From Opitutaceae bacterium (GTDB taxonomy: Bacteria; Verrucomicrobiota; Verrucomicrobiia; Opitutales; Opitutaceae): 39,306 nucleotides of DNA. The notes beneath the pieces are model-generated. The model saw nothing but the letters and a program-made list of their open reading frames with translations, made no database searches and was not told the DNA's origin. The stretch spans positions 1 to 39,306 of the forward strand of contig JANQKV010000009.1 in the NCBI GenBank assembly GCA_028280945.1. Reading direction: 5' to 3'. Within the stretch, counting starts at the first letter, position 1, and the number at the start of each line of letters is the position of its first letter. Position numbers and translations under genes: made by a program. Positions 22,507-31,078 of this stretch are shown here, piece by piece.

Positions 22507-24231
22507 CTAGCCATCGTCGAATTCGACGACGACACGAAAACCAACATGTCGGGCGCGCTCGTTGCGTTGCACTTTGCGCACCGGCACGCGTTGCAGTTCG
22601 GCGGTTTCATCCAAAAAACTGCCGCCTCCCGTCAGCGCCCAAAGTCCAGTCGGGTCGCTCGCTGGTTGCAGCCACTCGGCCACATTTCCCAACAAATCAT
22701 AAAAACCACCGGGGTTGGCGGGTGAATCCGCCATCGGGAGACTTGTCCTCGAGTTGGAACCCTCGGTCCTCTCGCGCGGGAAGTTGCTCGTGGGATTCCC
22801 CACGGCGATCCTGAACTCGTCCGCCGTCGGGAGGCGCACGGAGCGGCTCAGGATCCAACTTAACCGCTGGCAACACGTCGTGGCCTCCACCCAGTTCACC
22901 GAGTCCACCGGGAAAGCGCGGCCGGGATTCCGACTCGGATTGATCCGCATGACCTGCAGGTAAAGTGACTGCGGAAACTCGGTCTTGAAAAGACGCCGTT
23001 CGGCCACTCCCGGAAGTGGCCGCAGCCGTTCGTAAACTGTATCCTGGATCTCGCCCAGCCGATCGACCTGAGTTGCGAGGTATCCCAGCTTCAGCCGCAG
23101 ATCATCATCGAGCGACTCACTCTTGGGCAGTTGGGCAAACACCTCTTCGAGTTGCGCTGCTGCCACCAAAATCCGCTCCGCCGCCGCCCCGACTTCGCGA
23201 CGCAAAAGCAATCCATCAATCACGGCCGCGTCCTTCCGCAGGCCGGCCAACAGCGGCATGCTCGACGCCGTCTGGCGCTTCACCTCAAGTTGCTCGACGC
23301 GCGGGGAGGACAAAAACCGACTTCGACCAAACTCACGATTCAGCCGCAGCTGCGCCTGCCGGGCCGCTTCGAAAGAGGCAACGGCCAGGGCATAGTCCGA
23401 GGCGGCCAACGCGGCGTCCCCCGCCGCCTCCTGCTCGTTCACCTCGGCCGCAATTCCGCCGGCATCAAGCGATTCAATATCCCGTTCGATTTGATCCAGG
23501 GCCTGCAGGTCGGCGAAATCGGATCGGGCATACTCTGCGTTGATCCGCTGTTGGCTCTCCCGGGCCGCTGTCAAAGCCGCGAGCGCGTCGGCCCATCGTT
23601 CTTCACCCATGGCCGTTTCCGCAATCGCGCGCGCACTGGCCACCTCTTCCGCCAACGGTGCAGCCGCCAGTTCCTGCAAGCGGCGCTGCAATCCGCTCTC
23701 TCGCACAAAGTTCTTTCGCGGAATATCCGCTCCGGACCGGTTGACGGTTTCCTGAAGCCGCAATGCCTCCCGCCAAGCCGCCTCGGTTGCCACCAGGTCG
23801 CCCGCTTGCCGCGCGGTTTCAGCCTGATCCTCGAGCTGCTCAATCTGTGCGTTGATTTGTTCGGCCCGAATCGAGTCCCGCTGCTGTTCCATAGCGGTCA
23901 AATCCCTCAAGTCCGCCTGACTGGCATGACCCTGACCCACCCATTCTCGTTGCCGCGCGATTGTCTCGTCCAGCAGCAGCAGGGCCTCACTCTCATCAGC
24001 TTCGGCCAGCTCCTGCCGGAGCCGTTCGATTTCTGCGGCAAGCTCAGCCGATTCCGGGTCACGGGTTTCGGCGATCGGCTTGTTAGCGGAAACTTGAATT
24101 TCCCGCGGCCCCAAATTCGCCAACCACCACCAAAGCCCGCCCAATGCGATCAATCCAACCAAAACCCACCCTGCCCGCAACAGCTGGTCCCGGATCCGGT
24201 AAAGGCGGCGTTTGCGGCGATAATAGGGCAT
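22507..24231 (-). CDS. Membrane-anchored coiled-coil protein with C-terminal FGE/SUMF1-like domain
   Basis: From the ATG at 24231 the product has 574 residues. A basic N terminus (YYRRKRRLYRIR) is followed by one membrane helix (about 21-40), so the rest lies outside the cytoplasm. Residues about 50-350 are a long charged helical region with repeated (E)QEAAGDAALAASDYALAVASFEAARQ-like units that resemble helical hairpins. The last 150 residues are a formylglycine-generating-enzyme (FGE-sulfatase) fold: VNWVEATTCCQRLSW, RLPTADEF, GGFYDLLGNVAEWL, GGSF and HVGFRVV. The catalytic Cys pair expected near the final GGS-R-R region is missing (RVPVRKVQRNERAR). The domain is therefore probably a binding fold, as in C-type-lectin-like FGE relatives. 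A TTG at 24246 would add five residues. Confidence 0.88.
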   Translation of the reverse strand: MPYYRRKRRLYRIRDQLLRAGWVLVGLIALGGLWWWLANLGPREIQVSANKPIAETRDPESAELAAEIERLRQELAEADESEALLLLDETIARQREWVGQGHASQADLRDLTAMEQQRDSIRAEQINAQIEQLEDQAETARQAGDLVATEAAWREALRLQETVNRSGADIPRKNFVRESGLQRRLQELAAAPLAEEVASARAIAETAMGEERWADALAALTAARESQQRINAEYARSDFADLQALDQIERDIESLDAGGIAAEVNEQEAAGDAALAASDYALAVASFEAARQAQLRLNREFGRSRFLSSPRVEQLEVKRQTASSMPLLAGLRKDAAVIDGLLLRREVGAAAERILVAAAQLEEVFAQLPKSESLDDDLRLKLGYLATQVDRLGEIQDTVYERLRPLPGVAERRLFKTEFPQSLYLQVMRINPSRNPGRAFPVDSVNWVEATTCCQRLSWILSRSVRLPTADEFRIAVGNPTSNFPRERTEGSNSRTSLPMADSPANPGGFYDLLGNVAEWLQPASDPTGLWALTGGGSFLDETAELQRVPVRKVQRNERARHVGFRVVVEFDDG

Positions 24232-24350
24232 GAGCGCCCCGAGCAAAAAGCCCGTCCGACAAAAATCAATCTACCTCCACAGCCAGCCCGCCGGTTATCT
24301 TTCCACGTGATGCTCGACATCGTTTGGCCGTTATCGTTTGACCATCACTC

Positions 24351-25202
24351 GTGATTAATCGCCTCGCCATCCTTGCCCCCGGCCTGCTGGGCGCTTCCGT
24401 CGCTCGCGCGGCGCACGATCGCGGCGTGGCCCGTCACATTACCATTTGGGCGCGGCGCCCCGAGGTCCGGGTGGCCCTCGCCGACCAGCCGTGGTGCCAA
24501 ACCGTGGCGGAAACTCCCCGCGACGCGGTTGCGGAAGCGGATTTCATCGTGCTGGCCCCACCTGTTGCGCGCATCGGCGAATTGCTTGAGCAGATCGCAC
24601 CCGCCCTGCGGGAGGGAGCAATCGTCACGGACGTGGGCAGCGTGAAATCGGATATCTGCCGGGTCGCCCGCCAAACCATGGAGGCCAGCGCCGGTGTGTT
24701 CGTGGGTTCGCACCCCATGGCCGGCAGCGCCCAAACGGGCTGGCAACACGCTGAGCCCGGGTTGTTCGTAAATCGCACCTGCTTCGTCACTCCGGAAGCT
24801 TCCGCCTCACCGTCTGCAGTGGAAACCGTGGTGCGTTTCTGGCGTGATCTCGACAGCGAAGTCGTGACGATCGATGCCAACAAGCACGACGAAATCGTCG
24901 CGCACATCAGCCACCTGCCCCAGATTGTCGCCACCAACCTGGGCACGTTGCTCGGTCAAAGCCCCGCGGAGTGGAGTCAGTTGTCGGGCAACGGACTCAA
25001 GGACACCACCCGGATCGCCGCCTCTGACGCGACCATGTGGATCGAGATCCTCCAGCAAAACCGCGACGAAATCCTGCGGGCGCTCAACGCGTTCGAAGAC
25101 GACCTTCATCATTTCAAGTCATCCCTGGCCAACCGCGATTGGACGGACCTGCGCACCCGCCTGGAACGGGGCAAGACGTGGCGCGACTCGCTGCGCCCAT
25201 GA
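24351..25202 (+). CDS. tyrA: Prephenate dehydrogenase
   Basis: The GTG at 24351 starts a 283-residue NAD-dependent enzyme that turns prephenate into 4-hydroxyphenylpyruvate for tyrosine. The nucleotide fold opens with LAPGLLGASVA (8-18), in which the first Gly of the usual GxGxxG is Ala (A9). DVGSVK (94-99), GSHPMAGS (119-126) and HISHLPQIVA with the active-site His follow, then the helical dimerisation domain. No ACT or chorismate mutase domain is fused. The stop overlaps the aroA start (ATGA), so both aromatic amino-acid genes are translated together. Confidence 0.95.
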   Translation: MINRLAILAPGLLGASVARAAHDRGVARHITIWARRPEVRVALADQPWCQTVAETPRDAVAEADFIVLAPPVARIGELLEQIAPALREGAIVTDVGSVKSDICRVARQTMEASAGVFVGSHPMAGSAQTGWQHAEPGLFVNRTCFVTPEASASPSAVETVVRFWRDLDSEVVTIDANKHDEIVAHISHLPQIVATNLGTLLGQSPAEWSQLSGNGLKDTTRIAASDATMWIEILQQNRDEILRALNAFEDDLHHFKSSLANRDWTDLRTRLERGKTWRDSLRP

Positions 25203-26494
25203 ACCCGTTGCCCGAAATCCTTCCGATCACGCCGTTCACCCAGCCGTTGAACGACGAGGTTGCCCTGCCCGGCTCCAAGAGCCTGACCAACCGCGCGCTG
25301 CTTCTTGCGGCGATGAGCGGCACCCCGGTAACGCTGACCGGTGCGTTGTTCAGCGACGATACGCGGCTGATGGCCAATGCGCTGCGGACGCTGGGATGCG
25401 CCGTGGAGGCGGACGAGGACGCCCTGACCTTGCGCGTTTCCCATCAAGCCGGTCTCTTCCAGCACGCGGAACCAGTCGAGCTCTTTGTTGGTCTGGCCGG
25501 CACCGCCGCCCGGTTCCTGACGGCGTTTTGCGCGGCGGCTCCGCGCGGGGTGTATCGGATCGATGGGGTCGAGCAGATGCGCCACCGTCCCATGGCCGGC
25601 TTGATCGGGGCCTTGCGGGAACTGGGAGCCGACGTGCGGTGCACGGGCGAGGAAGGGTTTTTCCCCGTGGAGATCCATGCCCGGGGGTTGCAGGGCGGAT
25701 CGATTGAACTCGATGCCAGCGCCAGCAGCCAGCTGCTGTCAGCTTTGCTCATGGTGGCACCGCAAGCAGCGTCGACGGTTGATGTTCAACTTGTGGGTTC
25801 GGTGCGTTGGACATTTGTCGAGATGACCCGCCGCCTGATGGTCGAATTCGGCGGGCAAATCGCTCCCGCGGTGGACGGACACTTCCGTATCGAGCCCCAT
25901 GCTTACCGACCGCCGGAGGTGCATCCTATCGAGCCCGATGCAACGGCGGCGAGCTACTGGCAGGCGCTCATTCTTGTGGTGGGTGGCTCGATTCGGTTGC
26001 CGAACTTGCGACAGCCCGGCCAAGGGCTCCAGGGCGACGCCGCCTTTGCCGAGGTTGTGCAACGGGTGTGGACCCGTCCCAGCGGCGAATTGTTGGAGGA
26101 AAACTTCAAGGAAATCTCCGACACGTTTCTCACCCTCGCAGCGTTATCGCCCCTGTTGGATGGTCCCACACGGATAACGGGCATCGCCCATACTCGTCAC
26201 CAAGAGACCGACCGCGTCGCCGGAGCCGCCGCCGAATTACGCCGTCTCGGGCAGGATGTCGTCGAAGAGGAGGACACCCTGACCATCACCCCACGACCGC
26301 TCAAACTCGACCAGGTGATCGAGACTTACGGGGACCATCGCTTTGCCATGAGTTTCGCCATCCTCGGCTGTCATGACTTGCGCAGAGACGGCTTGCCGTG
26401 GCTGTCCATCCATCATCCCGAAGTGTGCGCCAAAACATTTCCCCACTTTTTTGAGTTGCTGGAGTCGGTCCGGCAAAAATCCTCCGCCGGGTGA
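25199..26494 (+). CDS. aroA: 3-phosphoshikimate 1-carboxyvinyltransferase (EPSP synthase)
   Basis: The 431-residue enzyme joins shikimate 3-phosphate and PEP. PGSKSLTNRALLLAA (24-38) holds the phosphate-binding Lys, Ser and Arg. GLAGTAARFL (98-107) is the PEP loop, with Leu where most enzymes have Asn (GNAGT). QMRHRPM (127-133) and the C-terminal YGDHRFAMSFAI complete the active site. The ATG at 25199 overlaps the tyrA stop by ATGA, and the aroA stop overlaps the cmk GTG (GTGA). The longer open frame upstream to 25037 is out-of-frame tyrA and is not used. Confidence 0.96.
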   Translation: MNPLPEILPITPFTQPLNDEVALPGSKSLTNRALLLAAMSGTPVTLTGALFSDDTRLMANALRTLGCAVEADEDALTLRVSHQAGLFQHAEPVELFVGLAGTAARFLTAFCAAAPRGVYRIDGVEQMRHRPMAGLIGALRELGADVRCTGEEGFFPVEIHARGLQGGSIELDASASSQLLSALLMVAPQAASTVDVQLVGSVRWTFVEMTRRLMVEFGGQIAPAVDGHFRIEPHAYRPPEVHPIEPDATAASYWQALILVVGGSIRLPNLRQPGQGLQGDAAFAEVVQRVWTRPSGELLEENFKEISDTFLTLAALSPLLDGPTRITGIAHTRHQETDRVAGAAAELRRLGQDVVEEEDTLTITPRPLKLDQVIETYGDHRFAMSFAILGCHDLRRDGLPWLSIHHPEVCAKTFPHFFELLESVRQKSSAG

Positions 26495-27168
26495 CCGACG
26501 CGTCCTTTATCATAGTGGCCATCGATGGCGGCGCCGCCTCCGGCAAGTCGTCCACCTCACGCGCCCTGAGCGAACGATTTCACCTGCTGCACGTCGACAC
26601 CGGCTCCTTTTACCGCGCCTTCACCGCGGAATTGCTCCGGCAAAACGTCGCGACGGATCATCCCGACGCCATCACCTCGGCCGCGACCGCACTCCAACTG
26701 GACACGGCGATTGAGGGACGGCGGGCGCAGATGAAGATCAACGGTCGTGTTGTGCCCGACGCCGAAATTAGAACTCCCGCGGTGAATGCCAATGTCTCCC
26801 ACTTCGCGGCGGTTCCCGCGCTGCGCCAGGCCCTGCTCGAATACCAACGCGGGCAGGCCGACGTGGGACGTTCCCATGGTTTCCGTGGCCTGGTCATGGA
26901 AGGTCGCGACATCGGGTCGGTGATATTTCCCGACGCAGATTTCCGGTTCTTTCTCCACGCCGATCCGGTCGAGCGGGCCCGCCGCCGCGCCGCCGAAGGC
27001 CAGCAGGATTCCATCACTGAACGCGATCGGCTGGACCAATCCCGCAAGACCGCGCCGCTCGCCTGCCCGGAGGGGGCCACCGATGTCGACAGCACCCATC
27101 TTACCCTTGAGGAGGTGGTGGACCTGCTCAGTTCCCACCTGGCCACCCGGCTTGCTCCCGTCGCATGA
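26491..27168 (+). CDS. cmk: Cytidylate kinase
   Basis: The GTG at 26491 (overlap GTGA with aroA) starts a 225-residue (d)CMP kinase. Walker A is GGAASGKSS (13-21), the CMP-binding DTGSFYRAF (36-44), and GRDIGSVIFPDADFRFFL leads to the LID segment with RARRRAAEGQ. Length and motif order are typical of Cmk. The stop overlaps the plsC ATG (ATGA). Cmk next to aroA is common in many bacteria. Confidence 0.96.
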   Translation: MTDASFIIVAIDGGAASGKSSTSRALSERFHLLHVDTGSFYRAFTAELLRQNVATDHPDAITSAATALQLDTAIEGRRAQMKINGRVVPDAEIRTPAVNANVSHFAAVPALRQALLEYQRGQADVGRSHGFRGLVMEGRDIGSVIFPDADFRFFLHADPVERARRRAAEGQQDSITERDRLDQSRKTAPLACPEGATDVDSTHLTLEEVVDLLSSHLATRLAPVA

Positions 27169-27824
27169 GAGAGTCCTTCCCCCAGTTGCGAATGACGATG
27201 GTGTATGGACTTTTCCATTACATCTTCAAGACGGTGCACAACATGTATTTTCGCGGCGAAGTTGCGGGAGTGGAAAACATCCCCATGACCGGCCCGTTTC
27301 TGATCGCCGGCAACCATGCCAGCCACCTCGACCCGCCCGCCATCGGCAGCTACGTCCCGCGCCAGATCGCTTTTTTCGCCCGCAAAACGCTATGGAAGGG
27401 CGGGGTGTTGAGTTGGTGGATGGACCAGGCCTGGGCCATTCCCGTCGACCGCGACGGAGGGTCCGACGTCTCGGCCATCAAGCGTGTACTGCGCATCCTT
27501 AAACAAGGCCGGGCGCTGATTTTATTTCCGGAGGGAACCCGCTCGAAGAATGGCGAGCTGCAGAAACCCAAATCCGGGGTGGGCATGATCGCGGCCAAGG
27601 CCGGGGTGCCGGTAGTGCCGGTAAGAATCTTTGGTTCGCACCTCGCCTGGGGACGCAATCGTCCGATACAGATCGGCGTGCCGGTAAGCATCACGTTCGG
27701 CCGCCCACTGCAGCCGGAAGAGTTCTACGACCCCAAGGCGGGCAAACAGCGCTACCAACTGGCCAGTGAACGCATCATGGCCGCCGTAGCCACCCTCGAG
27801 CCGCCGCCCGAGACGGTGATTTAG
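27165..27824 (+). CDS. plsC: 1-acyl-sn-glycerol-3-phosphate acyltransferase
   Basis: The 219-residue acyltransferase makes phosphatidic acid from lysophosphatidic acid at the inner membrane. It has the HxxxxD motif in NHASHLDPPA (50-59; H51, D56), FFARKTLWK (70-78), and the glycerol-phosphate motif FPEGTRS (121-127). A hydrophobic N-terminal patch (about 12-27) anchors it to the membrane. It ends the tyrA-aroA-cmk-plsC unit, in which all four genes overlap by ATGA or GTGA. No clear terminator follows; a weak CCGTCA/TGACGG pair is at 27841-27866. Confidence 0.94.
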   Translation: MRESFPQLRMTMVYGLFHYIFKTVHNMYFRGEVAGVENIPMTGPFLIAGNHASHLDPPAIGSYVPRQIAFFARKTLWKGGVLSWWMDQAWAIPVDRDGGSDVSAIKRVLRILKQGRALILFPEGTRSKNGELQKPKSGVGMIAAKAGVPVVPVRIFGSHLAWGRNRPIQIGVPVSITFGRPLQPEEFYDPKAGKQRYQLASERIMAAVATLEPPPETVI

Positions 27825-27875
27825 CGACCGTTGGGAAGGCCCGTCAAGGGTCGAAGAATCTGACGGCATCTCTCC

Positions 27876-27928
27876 TTGACATTCTAGGAAAGAATCGTGA
27901 CTTCTTTCTCCTAGTATTTCTAGGAGAA
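27876..27928 (+). promoter_or_regulatory. padR promoter/operator cluster with CTAGGA half-sites
   Basis: TTGACA (27876-27881) could be a -35 element, although no good -10 lies 16-18 bp downstream. Three CTAGGA half-sites follow: 27884-27889 (+), 27909-27914 (-) and 27920-27925 (+). The last two make a perfect inverted repeat with 9-bp arms (TTCTCCTAG / CTAGGAGAA, 27906-27928) and a 5-bp centre, touching the padR start codon. An autoregulatory PadR operator is the simplest reading. As RNA, the same dyad would hide the AGGAG just before the ATG. Confidence 0.6.
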
Positions 27929-28260
27929 TGGCTACTAAGAATTCAGAAATCCTGAAGGGCACATTGGACCTTCTCATCCTCACTGCATTGCGCAACGGAC
28001 CAGTTCACGGCTTTGGCGTCTCAGTCCGAATCGGACAACTTTCACGAGAGTCGCTCTTTGTAGAACAAGGCTCCCTTTATCCCGCGCTCTATCGATTGGA
28101 GAACCAAGGTTTGATTCAGGCTAAATGGGGTGTCTCCGAAAACAACCGAAGGGCACGATTCTATTCCCTCACCACAAGCGGTGAAGCGGCACTGGAAGAG
28201 GAGCGCGCCAGTTGGAAGCGCCTTTCCGCTTCAATTAATATGGTGCTGCGCAACGCCTGA
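27928..28260 (+). CDS. PadR family transcriptional regulator, acidobacterial ADOP-associated type
   Basis: A 110-residue winged-helix regulator. LKGTLDLLILTALRNGPVHGFGV (9-31) and EQGSLYPALYRLENQGLI (about 46-63) are the diagnostic PadR helix-turn-helix blocks, with a WGVSENNRRARFYSLT wing and a short C-terminal helix. It matches the group known from Acidobacteria that sits just before duplicated orphan permeases, as here (14 bp to the permease start). It should repress its own operon. AGGAG lies only 1 nt from the ATG at 27928, which is unusual spacing. Confidence 0.95.
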   Translation: MATKNSEILKGTLDLLILTALRNGPVHGFGVSVRIGQLSRESLFVEQGSLYPALYRLENQGLIQAKWGVSENNRRARFYSLTTSGEAALEEERASWKRLSASINMVLRNA

Positions 28261-28274
28261 ACCACCGCCGATAA

Positions 28275-30923
28275 ATGAAACTCTGGTGGCACAAAATCTC
28301 CGCGTGGTTTCGCAAGCTGGCCCGGCGCGGCAATCTGGAGTCTGAGTTGAACGACGAGCTCCTCTTTCACCAGGAAATGTTGGAGTCGAGCTATCGGGAC
28401 CAAGGACTGAATCCGCGTGAGGCACACCGCCGGGCTCGACGCGAGCTGGGCCACATCGACCGCATCAAGGAAGCGTCTCGTGATCAACGGAGGTTCGGCT
28501 TTTTTGAGGATACGTGGCGGGACATTAAACAAGCGGTTCGCAGCCTACTCAAAACAGGTGGAATTACGGGGGTAGCGATACTGATTCTCGCCCTGAGTAT
28601 AGCGACGACCGCACTCACCCACATGTATTACGAGGGAATCCTTAAAAGTGACCCACCTTGGATCGAGCAGGGAAGCAACGTGGTGATGCTGAAGATCCAC
28701 CGAGAAAACCACCCGAGCGAGTTTGCCCAATTGGATGCAGACAATACGGCCCAACTGGTTGATTCGCTGACAAGTTTCGAGGCGATCACCACCTACGCCA
28801 ACGCCGGTGGCCCTAGCACGGTCGATGGAACCAGTCGCTGGTCCGTGGGCAAATTTGTATCGGCCAACTTCTTTGAAGTCATGGAGGTTCAGCCCGCAAT
28901 CGGACGCACCTACTCTTCCGAAGAGCAAGCGGCGAAAACCACGCCCTCTCTTGTTATCAGTCACAAAATGTGGCAAAACCGTTTCGGGGGACGAGAGGAT
29001 ATCCTCGGACAACAGGTCCTATTCTACCGGACGCCCAGGACTGTAATCGGAGTGATGCCGCAAGAATTCACCTTTCCTCACATCCCGGATTACTGGGCAC
29101 CGATTGCACCACGCCTCCGCGGCGAAAGGTCTCGGGCTTGGACTAAAATGTGGTTGATCGGCTCCTTGAAACCCGGGGTATCGACCGAAGCAGCGAGTGC
29201 CGAATTGGCCAACCGCGTCAGTCAACTCAGTATAGCTGGGGACAATGAGAGCCTTGAATACACGGGGCGAGCTGTTCCGCTTCGCGAGTTCTTTAACCAA
29301 CCGTTCCAAAAACCGGTTCCGAGGATCATGGCAGCGGCGACGATGTTACAGTTGATCGCATTGCTTAATGTCATCGCCCTGGTCGTGGCTCGCGGTGTAA
29401 CGAAACGTCCGGAACGCGCACTCAGAGCCGCTTTAGGCGCAACCCGGTTCCGACTCTGGCGCGAAACGATGGCAGAAATCGGATGCATTGTCGGCTTGGG
29501 ATGGCTCATCGGCGTTGTTCTGGCGTGGGCCAGCTCCAAACTTGTCATCGCGTTTCTGGCGCCGGGGATATCCTTTCCCAATTGGTGGGAAATTCGCATG
29601 GATTGGTCTGAAGCGGTATTCACACTGTTGTTGAGTGGTGGGATTGTCGCCGTTTTCGCAACCTTCCCACTTTGGAAATCGACTGCCATCGGACTGGAGG
29701 AACGTATTCGAGGCCTCTCTCCCGGCCGGGGCGTTTCAGTCTCGGGTCAACGGTTCCGCGATGGCGTCGTCATCACACAGTTCGCGGTAGCGGTGCCCCT
29801 GTTGCTCGGAGCAACGTTCTCCATTCTCGATGTTCGAGCACTGTCCCAGACATCAGTTGGAATAGATCCCACCAACATCGGGCAGATTCGCGTGACGTCG
29901 GTAAATCGAACTCCGGAACAACACCTGGAAGACATGCGAACATTGCAACGAGAGTTGGAAGCAAACCCGGAAGTCATCGCCGCGGCATTCGGGGATTCGA
30001 TGCCGGGAACTCAAACCTGGGGAGGAAGGTATCCGATAGAATACCAACTCCCTGATGGAACGTCGGCCACCTTGGCGAATGTAAGAAACCATGTGGTGTC
30101 ATCCGACCTGCCCGCCCTCTTCGGAATGGCCTTGCAAACAGGACGTTGGCTCGAACCGGTTGATGCTTCGCTCGATTCGCTGGGTGTCTTGGTGGACACC
30201 GAATTTGCCCGCCGGGCGTTCGGCGACGATTCACCTTTGGGAAAACGTGTTGCCCGACCAAGCCGACCAGGCCGAACCGAAACGGTATGGGGAACCGTCG
30301 TCGGCGTCGTGAGTCCCACCCGAGCGAACGTGTTCACGGACTATGCCCCTACGATTTATTTGCCCGAATCACAGCTTCACACGTCCAACAACATTTACTT
30401 CAAGTCACGCGGCGCCCCTTCCCTACTTATGCCCGCAATGATCGAGATGGTAGACAATCTCGGTTCCCACGTTTTTACCACGCCCTCGTTTGATGCATAC
30501 GAAGACTCAATGGATCAGTTCATATGGCAGAGCCGTTTCGAATCACGGCTCCTGACGGTGTTTGGCCTTATCGCACTCATGATCATCGTGCTCGGGCTGA
30601 TAGCCTCGGTGGCTTTTGTGGTTGCGCAAAAACGGCATGAAATTGGAGTTCGTATGGCCTTGGGTGCCCGACCACCTCAAGTGCTTGCCCATGTTATTCG
30701 AGGCGGATTGACCAATGCGATTCTGGGAACGCTCATCGGGCTCGGGATCGGTTGGGGTGCAGCAGGTTGGGCCGCCACTTTCTTTGATAAGGTGTCCCCT
30801 CACGATGCCTCGATTCACACATTAGTCGTTATCGCAATGCTGTGCTTGTCCCTGGCTGCCAGTCTTTGGCCGGCCAAGCGAGCCACCCAAATCGATCCGA
30901 TTGAGTGCCTGCGGGCGGAGTGA
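28275..30923 (+). CDS. ADOP-type duplicated orphan ABC permease (MacB/FtsX-like)
   Basis: The 882-residue permease has the plan of the acidobacterial duplicated orphan permeases. A charged permease-prefix domain (1-75: ELNDELLFHQEML, RREL, RIKEASRDQR) is followed by TM1 (about 97-115), a first MacB-type periplasmic domain (to about 340), three helices with RALRAALGATRFRLWRE, a second periplasmic domain (about 495-750), and three helices with KRHEIGVRMALGARPPQVLA near 788. No ATPase gene lies beside it, which is why the group is called orphan. Likely roles are export or envelope stress. Together with padR it is less GC-rich than its neighbours to the eye, suggesting transfer. Confidence 0.92.
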   Translation: MKLWWHKISAWFRKLARRGNLESELNDELLFHQEMLESSYRDQGLNPREAHRRARRELGHIDRIKEASRDQRRFGFFEDTWRDIKQAVRSLLKTGGITGVAILILALSIATTALTHMYYEGILKSDPPWIEQGSNVVMLKIHRENHPSEFAQLDADNTAQLVDSLTSFEAITTYANAGGPSTVDGTSRWSVGKFVSANFFEVMEVQPAIGRTYSSEEQAAKTTPSLVISHKMWQNRFGGREDILGQQVLFYRTPRTVIGVMPQEFTFPHIPDYWAPIAPRLRGERSRAWTKMWLIGSLKPGVSTEAASAELANRVSQLSIAGDNESLEYTGRAVPLREFFNQPFQKPVPRIMAAATMLQLIALLNVIALVVARGVTKRPERALRAALGATRFRLWRETMAEIGCIVGLGWLIGVVLAWASSKLVIAFLAPGISFPNWWEIRMDWSEAVFTLLLSGGIVAVFATFPLWKSTAIGLEERIRGLSPGRGVSVSGQRFRDGVVITQFAVAVPLLLGATFSILDVRALSQTSVGIDPTNIGQIRVTSVNRTPEQHLEDMRTLQRELEANPEVIAAAFGDSMPGTQTWGGRYPIEYQLPDGTSATLANVRNHVVSSDLPALFGMALQTGRWLEPVDASLDSLGVLVDTEFARRAFGDDSPLGKRVARPSRPGRTETVWGTVVGVVSPTRANVFTDYAPTIYLPESQLHTSNNIYFKSRGAPSLLMPAMIEMVDNLGSHVFTTPSFDAYEDSMDQFIWQSRFESRLLTVFGLIALMIIVLGLIASVAFVVAQKRHEIGVRMALGARPPQVLAHVIRGGLTNAILGTLIGLGIGWGAAGWAATFFDKVSPHDASIHTLVVIAMLCLSLAASLWPAKRATQIDPIECLRAE

Positions 30924-30991
30924 ACTGCAGCGCAATAGGACGCCGGTTGCCCCAGCTCAGTTCGGACCGAGTCAGCTCCCCAATACGTCCC

Positions 30992-31009
30992 AGGACTACT
31001 GATAGTCCT
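30992..31009 (+). terminator. Probable terminator after the ADOP permease
   Basis: A perfect 7-bp stem AGGACTA/TAGTCCT with CTGA loop lies 69 bp after the permease stop. An A/T-rich stretch follows (ATTAACGTATTTTAATAC). The stem is only moderately GC-rich and the T run is broken, so termination may be partial. Confidence 0.5.
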
Positions 31010-31053
31010 ATTAACGTATTTTAATACACGTAATTTATTTCATATTTATTTGC

Positions 31054-31069
31054 ACGAAATAAATTTCGT
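31054..31069. promoter_or_regulatory. Perfect dyad ACGAAAT-AA-ATTTCGT before the sbtA-like gene
   Basis: A 7-bp inverted repeat with 2-bp centre ends 9 bp before the ATG at 31079, within an A/T-rich stretch (31003-31078) that stands out from the GC-rich window. TATATT (31069-31074) touches it and could be a -10 element for a very short leader. The dyad could be an operator or a small hairpin controlling the transporter. Confidence 0.5.
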
Positions 31070-31078
31070 ATATTGGTG

